A program made the position numbers and the translations under genes. The notes beneath the pieces were generated by a model. That model was given only the letters and a program-made list of their open reading frames with translations, did not search any database and was not told where the DNA came from. From Tritrichomonas musculus (Eukaryota; Parabasalia; Tritrichomonadida; Tritrichomonadidae), in assembly GCA_039105265.1 (NCBI GenBank), contig JAPFFF010000029.1, positions 1,054,001 to 1,118,000 of the forward strand: a stretch of DNA of 64,000 bases, given 5' to 3'. Of this stretch, positions 19,941 to 30,349 are shown one piece after another. Position 1 is the stretch's first letter; each line of letters opens with the position of its first letter.

Positions 19941-20191
19941 ATTATATATCTTATATCTTGAAATATTTAAGGTTAATAAACAATATTAATTTTTATTTCA
20001 TATTATTTTTTTGTTTTATAAAATAAAAACCCAATAGCATATAATTTAATAAAATGCAAACACTATTTTATCCACAATTCAATATTTTTTAAAAAATTTT
20101 AAAGTAAAAAATAAAAAAATGTTTAGTTCATTTTTTTTTTTTTGACTGTTATTCTAACAGAAGAACTGGCATGAGCTCCACATAGTACTGA

Positions 20192-21652
20192 CTTCACAAT
20201 ACTAAAAGATTCTCATAGTTCTAAAGGACTTATCAATTCTAAAAGATTCTCACAATTCTACAATCTTTATCAATTCTAAAAGATTCTCACAATTCTACTG
20301 ACCCTATCAATCCTAAGAGATTCTCATAATTCCTATATTATAGGAATTATTTGAAGATTCTCACAATTCCTACAGACTTTATCAATTCTAAAAGAATCTC
20401 ACAATTCTACAGTCTTTATCAATTCTAAAAGATTCTCACAATTCTACAGTCTTTATCAATTCTAAAAGATTCTCACAATTCCTACAGACTTTATCAATTC
20501 TAAAAGATTCTCACAATTCTACAGTCTTTATCATTCCTATAAGATTCTAACAATTCTACAGTCTTTATCAATCCTATAAGATTCTAACAATTCTACAATC
20601 TGTATCAATTCTAAAAGAATCTCACAATTCCTACAGACTTAATCAATTCTAAAAGATTCTCACAATTCCTACAGACTTTATCAATTCTAAAAGATTCTCA
20701 CAATTCTACAGTCTTTATCAATTCTAAAAGATTCTCACAATTCTACAATCTTTATCAATTCTAAAAGATTCTCACAATTCCTACAGACTTTATCAATTCT
20801 AAAAGATTCTCACAATTCTACGGTCTTTATCAATTCTAAAAGATTCTCACAATTCCTACGGACTTTATCAATTCTAAAAGATTCTCACAATTCTACAATC
20901 TTTATCAATTCTAAAAGATTCTCACAATTCCTACGGACTTTATCAATTCTAAAAGATTCTCACAATTCTACAGTCTTTATCAATTCTAAAAGATTCTCAC
21001 AATTCTACAGTCTTTATCATTCCTATAAGATTCTAGCAATTCTACAATCTTTATCAATTCTAAAAGATTCTCACAATTCCTACAGACTTAATCAATTCTA
21101 AAAGATTCTCACAATTCTACAGTCTTTATCAATTCTAAAAGATTCTAACAATTCTACAATCTTTATCAATTCTAAAAGATTCTCACAATTCCTACAGACT
21201 TTATCAATTCTAAAAGAATCTCACAATTCTACAGTCTTTATCAATCCTATAAGATTCTAACAATTCCTACGGACTTTATCAATTCTAAAAGATTCTCACA
21301 ATTCTACAATCTTTATCAATTCTAAAAGATTCTCACAATTCCTACAGACTTTATCAATTCTAAAAGATTCTCACAATTCTACAGTCTTTATCAATTCTAA
21401 AAGATTCTCACAATTCTACAATCTTTATCAATTCTAAAAGATTCTCACAATTCCTACAGACTTTATCAATTCTAAAAGATTCTCACAATTCTACAGTCTT
21501 TATCAATTCTAAAAGATTCTCACAATTCTACAATCTTTATCAATTCTAAAAGATTCTCACAATTCCTACAGACTTTATCAATTCTAAAAGATTCTCACAA
21601 TTCCTACAGACTTTATCAAAGTCTGAAAGATTCTAACAAATCTTACAGACTT
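20192..21652 (+). repeat. Satellite array, about 39 units of 37 or 38 bp
   Basis: The array consists of a tandem unit with an invariant part tcaattctaaaagattctca and a variable part. The variable part is either caattcctacagacttta (38-bp unit) or caattctacagtcttta (37-bp unit). The two unit types are interspersed in small blocks, and point variants such as tacggac and tacaatc also recur, pointing to unequal exchange of multi-unit blocks. A perfect 11-bp inversion (20326-20336 with 20340-20350) marks a rearranged unit. The array ends about 180 bp before the hAT transposase start. Confidence 0.95.
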
Positions 21653-21832
21653 TAATATTTTAAGATTTATATTATATTTACATGATTTTAATAATTACAA
21701 TTTCTATATCTCTATTTATTTATATCAAATTTCATTATTATATTAATTTCAAGTATCAAATTATTTTTTATTTTAAGTAATTTCTATAAAAAACGTTTTT
21801 TTATTTACGACCATGACCATTTTCTACTTAGC

Positions 21833-23866
21833 ATGCCACCAAGAAAGAAGGACAAAAAAGCGAAATTGGACCTGCAATACGTAGGTGATATAACATACCC
21901 ACAACTTGAGCATACAATTGTCCACAGATATAAAAAATATAGAGGAAATGATAAACATTATTACGTCATATGTGCTGAAACTTTGTTCAATGATGATGGA
22001 GTTCGTTGTCAATGTTCAATGGATTATACAAGAGAAGATCATTTCAAATTATGGCTTATGCGTAATGAACACATTTGCACTCCAGGCAAAGAAGTTGACC
22101 AAATGACATTGTTAGACTTTATACGAAACGAAGATGGTTCTCGGAAGGTGACAATTACTGAAGACAGATTATATGAACAGATGGCTATATTCACTGGCAA
22201 AAAAAATCTTTCATTAGATGTTTTAGCTTCTGATGAATTTTATGAAATGGCATGTATGTTTATAGCATTTGGTTTAACTCTTTCATGTTCACATGATCCA
22301 ATTAATATCGCAAGGAAAGCATTCAATCAGATTGGGAGGGACAAATTGAGATACATAATGATGAATACCGCATACAGAAAACACAGAGCAACATTAAACA
22401 AGTTTACAGCATTACCATACGCAAGTGTATCAATGGACGAAGGATCAACACAAGGAATTTCAACTTTACATTTTGTTGTAGAAAGCCCACTTACTAATTT
22501 AAAGAGTTATCCATTTTATTCTGTTAGAATGGATGGAGGAAAAGCAAATGATTATATCAAATCAATCCCAAGAGGTTTACGACATTTACAATTAGCAGGA
22601 GCATCAATTGGATCAATTGTCGTTGATGGAAATACAGCGCAGTTAAAAGCATTGCGCCCAACGTACAAAAAGTCTCTTTACAATCAATCAGATATCAATG
22701 ATATGGAAAAAATTCTTATCATCCCTTGTTTATGCCACAGAATTAATAATTCTTACAAAAGAATAGCACAAAAGAACGAGCATTTGAAAAAACTTTTAGA
22801 AACTCTTCATACTCTATCAGTCCAATATCGAGATAGCAGAAAAGAAATCGGAGCTCTTTGTCCAGCACATAATGATACGAGATGGTGTTACGATTATGAT
22901 ATTGTTAAGTTTATACTTGATCATAGGAAAAAAGCGCTTGAAGCACGCATAAGATTAGATGAAATTCCAATAATTGATTTTGAAAAGTTAAAAAAGGTTT
23001 TACAAGTATTTAAAGTACTTGTATCTACATTTGAAAATCCTCATACCAAAATGAAAGATTCTTTCATCATTATTGAAAGAGCAATTAATTGCCTAAATGA
23101 ATTAAGAAAGAAATTAAATGTTAAATATGCAGAAGAGTTAGCCAGATCACTTGAAGAATACACATTAATGGCAAAAGATGGAGGTATATGGTCACTTGCA
23201 TATTGTTTATCGCCAGAAGGTCAAGCTGACATCAGAGAAAGAAACATTCACAGTGCCAATCCAATAGAATACTCGTATCTGAAGTACTTCCATATTGATG
23301 ATGAAGAAGAAGATACTGATTCAAACGAAGATGATGAAGACGAGCCAGTCGTTACATTTAAAAGCTCTGATGAAATCCTGATGACAATTAATGGGCAGCT
23401 CGTAAATGTAGGCCAAACTGATTCTGATGATGATGATGATTTCTATGAAGATTCTGATAATGAAGAAATAGAAGAAAATGTTTCTGAAGAAGAAGTTTTG
23501 CCAGACCCAATTTTTAAAAACTACCTCAAGAGTGCAAAAACAATTTTAAAAGAATTTTTACAATTACGAAAACTAAATTCTGAAAAGGTGAAAAAAGCTG
23601 TTTCTTTATTCAATAAATACATGGAAGACCCTCAACCTTTTGAAGATTATATGATTGGAAATGATAGTTTCACATGGACTCAAATCAAAAATACAGAAGA
23701 AGGATGGAGTGATATAGGAGACATCGCAGAACGTTTACTTAGTTCTGTTACATCTGAGGCAAGTTGTGAAAGAGCTATCTCAAGACATCGTTTGATTCAT
23801 ACAAACAGAAGGAAAAAAAGCAAAAAAGAACTTCTTGATGTCAGAATGATACTAGAATCAACATAA
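21833..23866 (+). CDS. hAT-superfamily transposase, apparently intact
   Basis: This is a 677-residue ORF from ATG 21833. N-terminal residues 55-85 have CQCSMDYTREDHFKLWLM and then NEHIC, a CxC...H...H pattern like a BED-type zinc finger. The core contains YASVSMDEGSTQG and SIVVDGNTAQ (candidate catalytic Asp residues), CLCHRINNSYK, and NDTRWCYD (the conserved RW motif). An acidic insertion lies near residues 490-560. The C-terminus SEASCERAISRHRLIHTNRR resembles the hAT dimerisation region with its catalytic Glu. No stop or frameshift interrupts it. A neighbouring copy lacking most of the gene follows at 24137-24640. Terminal repeats were not identified with confidence. Confidence 0.85.
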   Translation: MPPRKKDKKAKLDLQYVGDITYPQLEHTIVHRYKKYRGNDKHYYVICAETLFNDDGVRCQCSMDYTREDHFKLWLMRNEHICTPGKEVDQMTLLDFIRNEDGSRKVTITEDRLYEQMAIFTGKKNLSLDVLASDEFYEMACMFIAFGLTLSCSHDPINIARKAFNQIGRDKLRYIMMNTAYRKHRATLNKFTALPYASVSMDEGSTQGISTLHFVVESPLTNLKSYPFYSVRMDGGKANDYIKSIPRGLRHLQLAGASIGSIVVDGNTAQLKALRPTYKKSLYNQSDINDMEKILIIPCLCHRINNSYKRIAQKNEHLKKLLETLHTLSVQYRDSRKEIGALCPAHNDTRWCYDYDIVKFILDHRKKALEARIRLDEIPIIDFEKLKKVLQVFKVLVSTFENPHTKMKDSFIIIERAINCLNELRKKLNVKYAEELARSLEEYTLMAKDGGIWSLAYCLSPEGQADIRERNIHSANPIEYSYLKYFHIDDEEEDTDSNEDDEDEPVVTFKSSDEILMTINGQLVNVGQTDSDDDDDFYEDSDNEEIEENVSEEEVLPDPIFKNYLKSAKTILKEFLQLRKLNSEKVKKAVSLFNKYMEDPQPFEDYMIGNDSFTWTQIKNTEEGWSDIGDIAERLLSSVTSEASCERAISRHRLIHTNRRKKSKKELLDVRMILEST

Positions 23867-24136
23867 TAAAAGCTATTTATACAAAAAGTTAATCTTTTAT
23901 TAATAAAAATTTCTTTTTTTAATATATTTACTTTTTTTTTGTTTAATTACTTTTTTAAAATCAAAATAAATTTAATTTTATAAAATTCGTACACAAAATT
24001 TCGGTTTCTCAGAAATTATTGATATTTTTATATAGTTTATTTTTTATGTGCGAACATTAAAAATTTGAGTTTAATTATAAATTTATTCTTAAAATATATA
24101 TAAATTTTTAGCTTTTTGGACCAATAACCTTTGAAT

Positions 24137-24640
24137 ATTTTAAGTAATTTCTATAAAAAAAAGTTATTATTCACATCTTCAGAATTTAGAACATAGCCAT
24201 TTTCTACTTAGCACGGCACCTAGAAAGAAGGACAAAAAAGCGAAATTGGACCTGTAATACGTAGGTGAAACTATCATGGACTCAACTTGAGCATACAATT
24301 GTCCACAGATATAAAAAAATATAGAGGAAAAGATAAACATTATTACGTCAAATGTGCTGAAACTTTGTTCAATGATGATGGAGTTCGTTGTCAATGTTCA
24401 ATGGATTATACAAGAGAAGATCATTTCAAATTATGGCTTATGCGTAATGAACACATTTGCACTCCAGGCAAAGAAGTTGGCTAATTGACACTCAGTAAAG
24501 AATATTCTAATAATTAAAACTTTTATAAATAAAAAAATCTTATTATTTAATATATTAACTATTTTTTGGTTAAAAAATATAAAAAATGAAAAAAAAATAT
24601 GGATATTTTGACTTTTGAACCAATAACATCAAAACATTTT
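24137..24640 (+). mobile_element. Internally deleted neighbour copy of the hAT element
   Basis: From about 24137 the sequence repeats the region starting at about 21773 (taagtaatttctataaaa, then the transposase 5' end) with high identity up to the codons near 22095 of the intact copy. It then jumps to sequence resembling the intact copy's 3' flank, including an accaataac word at 24121 and again at 24618. The start codon is changed (acg instead of atg in the equivalent place) and stops interrupt the coding part. This looks like a non-autonomous deletion derivative in tandem with its parent. Confidence 0.75.
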
Positions 24641-24864
24641 TGTTGTAAAAAATACCATTAGATTAAATATTTTTTATCAAGCTTAAAATAATGTAAAATA
24701 AATAAATTAATATAAATAAATTATTGTTATAAAAAATTCCAGATCAACATTTTTTATAATCTAAAATGACCAAAAGCTTTATATGATAATAAAAATAATA
24801 ATAAAAACATATTTTGCATTCTAACGTTATGAAAAAAAATTCACCAAAACATGGTTATATTTAT

Positions 24865-24935
24865 TATGGGCACAAAAAAAACTTTTTTATTTTTTATGGG
24901 CGAAAAAAAATAACCCATAATCTCCCATACCGGCA
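24865..24935. repeat. Dispersed repeat with tatgggcga / aacccata words, copy 3
   Basis: The segment contains ttatgggcac, ttatgggcgaaa and aacccataatctcccat. It borders an apparently unrelated fragment and then the broken tyrosine recombinase. Confidence 0.4.
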
Positions 24936-25015
24936 TCATTAGCTAGTTCTACTTTCATCAGCTCGAGTGTGTACATGTCGTTATTATCGATGTCTTTCCT
25001 GAGATCTTTTTCATT

Positions 25016-25877
25016 GTGATTTATGAGAAAATAATGCCAAATTTAAACACAGATCCATACGATATAACGATTGAAAAAATGATGGTGTTTATTCAGAAAG
25101 CTAAAGACGATGGTTACGAATACGATAGTTTAAAATATGCGATCGCTTCATTGTCATACTATTTTCGTGCAAATAATCTAGATAATCTAACACAAGATAT
25201 TCAATTTGTCAATTTCCATAAAGGAATTCTTAGTGAATATGAAAGGAAGAAGAAACCCAAATAGAAAAGAGCCATGGAGACCAGAGTTTTTCGATATGTA
25301 CGTTCAAGCATATGATTTTAATCAATTGTATGACACAAAATTTTTGTTTTATATGATAATTTCTTATTATGGTTTCTTACGAATTTCCGAATTACAGAAC
25401 TTGAAAACAGAAATTATAAATTTTCGATCTATCATATTTTCTAAGAGCAAAGACGGGCAATGTCACTTTTCTGCCCGGGCAAATGAAATGTGACTAAAAA
25501 AAAAAAAAAAAAGAAAGTTCGGGCAAACCTTCTGCCCGGACAAAAAAGTGGCATTCTGCCCGAACCTGCCGGGGCGGCCCTTTATACATCCCTGACTTAA
25601 TATAATGCTTAATAAAAATTTTGAAAATAATGAATATAGTGTTGATCTCACGGGTTTTCAATTAAGATACCACTTAAAAATTATATTAAAACATATTGGA
25701 TTGAATGATACAGAATATTCATGGCACTCTTTCAGAAGAGGAGGTGCCCACCAAGCATCTCTCAATGGTGTTCCTGATTGTGAAATTAAAAAGCATGGCC
25801 AATGGCTTAGTGAAGCATACATCAGAAAAAGCTGGTTTGAATATAAAAAACCAAATTTAATTTTGAAAAAAATTTAA
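25016..25877 (+). pseudogene. Broken tyrosine recombinase (Crypton/DIRS-like)
   Basis: The pieces together resemble a tyrosine recombinase. The first piece, to 25264, is the helical N-terminal (core-binding) part. After a frameshift near 25245 the second piece contains YYGFLRISELQNLKTE, the catalytic Arg box. After an inserted GC-rich repeat (25452-25594) the third piece contains WHSFRRGGAHQASLNG (HxxR box), then HGQWLSEAYIRKSWFEY, with the conserved His/Trp and a candidate nucleophile Tyr. No good ATG begins the N-terminal piece. With the frameshift, insertion and missing start it cannot make an active enzyme. The family is certain enough; assignment to Crypton or DIRS type is tentative. Confidence 0.8.
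25452..25594. mobile_element. GC-rich foldback insertion inside the tyrosine recombinase
   Basis: The segment is much richer in GC than its surroundings. The left arm (gggcaatgtcacttttctgc, then ccgggcaaa) is matched in reverse complement by the right arm (gggcagaatgccacttttt, then gtccgggcagaa). The right end continues to catccctg, the same end as the hAT-type element at 27538-28592, whereas the corresponding left terminus is missing. It is probably a 5'-truncated hAT-type MITE. An A-run of about 17 lies between the arms. Confidence 0.6.
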
Positions 25878-26232
25878 ATTAAATAAAAAAAAAATTTTGT
25901 ATTTTTATTTGTTTTGAAAATGGTAATGCATTATTCAAAAAGTTACCTCAAAAAAGAATTACAATTTAATAAAACGTTTATATTAAAAATTGAAAAGAAA
26001 AATGACCAATCATATAAATTGTGAGCAAATGAAAATGTCGACAAAAATTGTGAGAAAAATTTACAAAGTTGCTTTTGAGTTTAAGTTCGAAATTATTGAT
26101 CAATCAATAAATATTTACCATAGATAAATAATTTTTTTTGGGTGAAAATATTATAAACGATCAAAAATTATATAAATTTATATTATTTCATGAGATATTT
26201 TAATATTTTTACCTAAAAATTCTAACAAAATA
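25878..26232. other. AT-rich spacer before the first DHHC gene
   Basis: No gene, repeat or RNA is visible in this stretch. It would hold the promoter of the DHHC gene. Confidence 0.5.
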
Positions 26233-27129
26233 ATGAGGTTGTTTTTTTTACCAATATTTTTTATCATCATTGAATCTCTTATAGAATTTTTTGTTTGGAG
26301 ACGAGATGGATCAATCATAATGGACACAAATAAATGTGGGTGGAAGTTTCTTGTGAAAATTTGGGTTTTCACTTACATTTATTCGTTTATACTCTATAGT
26401 TCAGCAAGTTTTATGAACCCAGGGTATCTAAAACTTTCTTGGATTAGAGAAGTTCAAAATGATCCTACTTTCAAAGAAGAACTTGATGATAATGGTGAAA
26501 GAAGCTATTGTGAAATTTGTAATATGCCTAGACCACTTCGAGCCCATCACTGCTCGGTGTGCAAAAGATGTGTTTTGCTAATGGATCATCACTGCGATTT
26601 TATTGGAAACTGCGTTGGATATCGAAATTATAAGGCATTTCTAGTTTTTTTAATTGAATATCCTATACATTGCGCACTGATTATGATTGTTTCATCATTT
26701 CGTATTACAGATCCAAACAAAACAGGGGTAGATATTTTTCTTTTCATTCTTTGCTTGGCTTTCTTTGGCTTTCTTAGTTTTATAGTAGTTATGCAACTTA
26801 TCGCACAAATACCTTTTGCTTTACATAATCAAACATGGATTGAGATTTCAGGAAATAAAATTAGAGATGCCCTTTATCGTAGGGCAGGCCAGAAACGCCA
26901 AAATCGTTATGATACCTTATCTATTTTTAACAATTTAAAACAAAGACTTGGGCCAAATCCATTATTGTGGCCAATTCCAACTCCAAACAATGGGAATCCG
27001 TATAGTTTTCCTACTAATCCTAACTTTGTTCCAGTTCATGAATTACGATTTAGCACATTAATGAATTTTGATGATGATGATGAAAGAAACCCTCTTCTTC
27101 CAGCAGCAAGACTGAGACCTTTACCATAG
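26233..27129 (+). CDS. DHHC-type protein S-palmitoyltransferase
   Basis: The ORF has 298 residues from ATG 26233. Two N-terminal hydrophobic segments (about residues 1-15 and 35-55) precede the cysteine-rich domain: YCEICNMPRPLRAHHCSVCK, then the catalytic DHHCDFIGNCVGYRNYK (about residues 118-134). Two more membrane segments follow (about 138-158 and 165-195). This four-helix topology, with the catalytic loop on the cytosolic side, is that of zDHHC enzymes, which attach palmitate to protein cysteines via an acyl-enzyme intermediate on the DHHC Cys. The C-terminal tail is Pro/Asn-rich with a DDDDERNPL segment. All zinc-ligand Cys/His residues appear present. The substrate is unknown. Confidence 0.95.
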   Translation: MRLFFLPIFFIIIESLIEFFVWRRDGSIIMDTNKCGWKFLVKIWVFTYIYSFILYSSASFMNPGYLKLSWIREVQNDPTFKEELDDNGERSYCEICNMPRPLRAHHCSVCKRCVLLMDHHCDFIGNCVGYRNYKAFLVFLIEYPIHCALIMIVSSFRITDPNKTGVDIFLFILCLAFFGFLSFIVVMQLIAQIPFALHNQTWIEISGNKIRDALYRRAGQKRQNRYDTLSIFNNLKQRLGPNPLLWPIPTPNNGNPYSFPTNPNFVPVHELRFSTLMNFDDDDERNPLLPAARLRPLP

Positions 27130-27529
27130 ATATGAATTCATGCTGCGATAGTATGCATTTATTAATAATTTATTATTGTTGATTATTTGTTTATATGTTA
27201 AAGTATAGTTTTAGAATAACTGCTCTTCTGATTTATTTTATAATTGGTTTTAATTTTAGTTAGATTGGAGCATCAAATACTACCCATTTTTATATACACA
27301 CTACCACAATCAGCTTTATTTTAACCATTATTATATTTGATGTAATTGAATAATTATTTTTCTATCTGAAGCTCAAACACAAATTTGTAAAGACAACTAT
27401 TTTTATAAAAAGTACAATATAAATAAGTAAATATATATTTTTAAATTAATAATCCTAGGTTTTCCTAATGTTTTGGTTCTTTATCTGTGAAAATTCACAA
27501 AACTTATTTTGTTGTACAAACATTTGGAA
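27130..27529. other. AT-rich spacer, 3' of the DHHC gene
   Basis: No gene is visible. The spacer ends at the target-site duplication of the hAT-type element. Confidence 0.5.
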
Positions 27530-27537
27530 CATTTAAC

Positions 27538-28592
27538 CAGGGTTGTCGATCGATGATGATAAATATCGATTATCGGCTCATTATCGATAGTCCGATAATA
27601 TCGATAAAAATTTGTTCGATAACCAATAATTATCGATAAATACGTTAAGCAAAACCGCCGATATTTGGTCACTATCGGACGGTTACGGTTCGATATTCTC
27701 CGATATTTTATAATAAAATTTCCATACTTTTTTTTTACATTTTTGATTAAAATTTGGAATTTTATATTTTTAATTGTACTTCAATAGTGCATGCTGAAAT
27801 AAGCGAAATAAGGTCAGGGTGCATTATATGTCCAATATAATAATGAGAAGCTAAAAAATCAGGTTTTTGATTAATACATAAAAAGATTATTTTCAAAATT
27901 TTTAAAAAAGAACCAATTGGCCAACAAAAAAAGATTATGATTAAGAACAAAGTTATAAGACGATAATTTCCTCATATCTTCTCAGTATTAAAATATTTCC
28001 ATATTTGCAAATTAACGAATCTTAATATGTAATGAAATATTAATGCAATGCTACTAAAATAATTTGCGTTTTTTTTTATTAAAAGAATATCAAGTCTAAA
28101 AATATTTAGAGAAATGGAGAGAATTTTATTAATTTACAAAAAGTTATCGTGTTCACTTTTTGATAAATTTAATTTTTTTGCCAAAATAAAATTATCTTTA
28201 TTGATTTTAAATTTTATACTTAAATATTATTAGAATTATAATATATTACTTATCTTTTATTATAATAAAAGTTAATTTCCTATGAAATATAAAAAATCTT
28301 TTTTAATAATTTGATCATTTGTACATACAAGCTTTTTTATATGTCATTACTTGAAAAAATAACTTTTATATAATTATATAACAATTAAATAGCCATAATT
28401 TCTAGTAAATATCTTTTCTTTACCTTAAAAAAGTTAAAAATATCGGTCATTATTGGCCATGATAAAAACCGTTTTTATCGATAATGATATTTATTATCGG
28501 ATAGTATCGGTTATTCTACTCTACTCCCGATAATATCGATAATATTGGCAACGTATTTAACCGTTATCGGACACTATCGATAAACATCCCTG
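27538..28592. mobile_element. Non-autonomous hAT-type element with perfect 8-bp TSD
   Basis: The element begins cagggttgtcgatcgatgat and ends cgataaacatccctg, so the termini are CAGGG...CCCTG, typical of hAT elements. The 8 bases catttaac occur directly before (27530-27537) and directly after (28593-28600). The subterminal 120-150 bp at each end are dense in tatcgata and ccgataat words in inverted orientation, which are probable transposase-binding repeats. The interior is AT-rich and codes for no protein, so it must move with a transposase supplied elsewhere. Total length is 1055 bp. Confidence 0.92.
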
Positions 28593-28725
28593 CATTTAAC
28601 ACAATATAATAATTTTTTTAGACAATTTTCCCTAAATATTAAAAAATAGTATCTAATTTAACAAACAATGATCGTTACACGATTAAATTGCATTCAATTA
28701 TTTCCTAATTTTAATCAATCTCATA

Positions 28726-29109
28726 ATGTCAGGCCAGGATCCGGTTCAAATTCGCCTTCCCGAAGAACAAATGCAACAATTCATCAAATTACGACAAGAA
28801 GATGAACGCCTTACAGAGAATCTTAACAAAGTTACCGCCCAACTTGATCTCGAACTTCGAAATCGCCGAACTAAGTTTGTTACTCGTCGAGAGATTTCTT
28901 CATATCCAGAAGATACACGCGTCTTTCAATCAGTTGGTAAAGCATTTGTACTTGGTACAGTTCCAAAGATTTGCGAATCCCTCCGTGATGATCTTAAAAA
29001 GAGTGATGATAAAATTCTCAAAATTAAGAAAACAGGAATTTTCATTGTTTCTCAACGTGATGAAACAAATAGTCAGATCAGCGAACTTGTAAAACCATTT
29101 ATGAAATAA
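28726..29109 (+). CDS. PFDN1: Prefoldin subunit 1 (beta-type prefoldin)
   Basis: The ORF has 127 residues from ATG 28726. It has the beta-prefoldin layout: an N-terminal helix (residues 10-45), a beta-hairpin region TREISSYPEDTRVFQSVGKAFVLG (about 53-76; the order TR-E...D-VG+-F matches the family), and a C-terminal helix (78-120). Human PFDN1 has a similar length and the same VG-[KR]-x-F core. Prefoldin is a hexameric jellyfish-like co-chaperone that hands nascent actin and tubulin to the CCT chaperonin in the cytosol. The start lies 126 bp after the hAT element's right duplication, so that insertion sits close to or in its promoter. Confidence 0.82.
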   Translation: MSGQDPVQIRLPEEQMQQFIKLRQEDERLTENLNKVTAQLDLELRNRRTKFVTRREISSYPEDTRVFQSVGKAFVLGTVPKICESLRDDLKKSDDKILKIKKTGIFIVSQRDETNSQISELVKPFMK

Positions 29110-29487
29110 GTGAGATTCAAAATATGATAATTTTTTTTTTACATAAAAGTAAATTTTTTTTTTCATAAGACAGTTTATTTTCTATTTAATGCAATATCAA
29201 TTTATAAGTCAAAAAAATTCTTTTTTCTCACCATTTAATTCAATCGAATAATCAATCTTTGGAAATGAATTTGGCTCACTTAAGCATTTTATAAACAATT
29301 TTCTCAAAATACATAGCACATTTCTTATTAATATGCAAAAAAAAAAAAAAAAAAAAGAAATGCGCTAAGCTTTTTATATTAATATGCCAAAAACAAAAAC
29401 ATTACTATCATAATAGTTACATTACAAAAAGCTTTAATTCATGATATTAACATATAAACAACAAACATTAAAATAAAATTAATTGGA
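29110..29487. other. AT-rich spacer between convergent genes, with an A-run near 29338-29355
   Basis: This spacer lies between the prefoldin gene and the second DHHC gene, which converge here. It contains T-runs near 29130-29160 and an A-run; nothing else is recognisable. Confidence 0.6.
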
Positions 29488-30252
29488 CTACTCTCTTTTG
29501 ATTTTATAATTGGTAATACAGGAAAAGTGAGTAAGTCTTTGAGGAAATTTGCTGATGTTATCCATTATATAATCATAAGTAGAAATCCCATTAACTTGAA
29601 AAAATATATGATAGATAATCAAAACCATCATTGGAATGGCAAGCCCTAAATAAAAACCAATTGATACAGCATATAATATCCAAAAAATCAAAGGAGTTAC
29701 CTTTTGCTTCAAATATTTTGTCGCTGAACTTAAATAAATATTTTTATTATTTTTGTATGTGATTCCATAAATAATAAGCTGAGTCATTGCAATAATAGCT
29801 GATGTTACAAGAAGTAAACATCCAAAGAAAAAAATATAGTAATTTGATTGAGTTACACAATTATTAATATATCGACAATGATGATCAAATCCAACGCGAC
29901 ATTTATTGCACATTCTGCAATGTTTTGCATTATTTGGAACAGTTTTTTTACAGAATCTGCAGTAGTGCCCAAAATCTTTTGAAAATATTCTAGGTAGAGG
30001 ATGCGTCGTTAGGGTGGCACCTACAAATAGTAACACACCAAAAACGTAGGTAATAAGAAAAAGTGGAGTCCAAAAAGCGTTCCATTTTTTCGTTGAAATC
30101 GCAAAATTAAAAACAAAATAGCAGACGCAAGGCGAAGCTGTTAAAAACCATGCAAGAATTTGGTGAGAATCAAGAGGCCACGAAACGCCGTTATGCCGAT
30201 GAAAATCTCTAGGAGGAGCCTTAATTGGATTAAATTTTAATTTGAAAACGTT
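29488..30252 (-). CDS. Second DHHC palmitoyltransferase, no ATG start in frame
   Basis: The reading frame is open from 30252 (just after an in-frame TAA at 30253-30255) to the stop at 29488. It encodes, in order, two hydrophobic segments (WFLTASPCVCYFVF and TPLFLITYVFGVLLFVG), then HYCRFCKKTVPNNAKHC, the catalytic DHHCRYINNC, and two more membrane segments. This is a complete zDHHC core. However, there is no ATG anywhere in this frame upstream of the cysteine-rich domain. The first alternative starts, such as GTG at 30036, would remove both N-terminal membrane segments. A short upstream exon, a sequencing frameshift, non-AUG initiation or true inactivation are all possible. It diverges from CEP19 about 100 bp away. 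Confidence 0.85.
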   Translation of the reverse strand, partial: NVFKLKFNPIKAPPRDFHRHNGVSWPLDSHQILAWFLTASPCVCYFVFNFAISTKKWNAFWTPLFLITYVFGVLLFVGATLTTHPLPRIFSKDFGHYCRFCKKTVPNNAKHCRMCNKCRVGFDHHCRYINNCVTQSNYYIFFFGCLLLVTSAIIAMTQLIIYGITYKNNKNIYLSSATKYLKQKVTPLIFWILYAVSIGFYLGLAIPMMVLIIYHIFFQVNGISTYDYIMDNISKFPQRLTHFSCITNYKIKRE

Positions 30253-30349
30253 TTATATTCAATATTCAGAACTATTTTAAATGAATTGAAAAATTCAATT
30301 ATATAAAACAAAAAGTTGAAATGACCGTTTAGTTTTTAAAAAATCTAAT

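Noticed and set aside
19781-20026. 81-codon plus-strand ORF in the repeat region
   Set aside because: It lies across the tatgggcga-type repeat and is Lys/Asn/Phe-rich with no motif.
20192-21652. CRISPR-like regular array
   Set aside because: There are no unique spacers between repeats; units are contiguous, which makes it a satellite.
24933-25014. Possible second copy of the 203-residue ORF's coiled part on the minus strand
   Set aside because: A few residues look similar (a KDLRKDI-type segment), but the match is too short to support homology.
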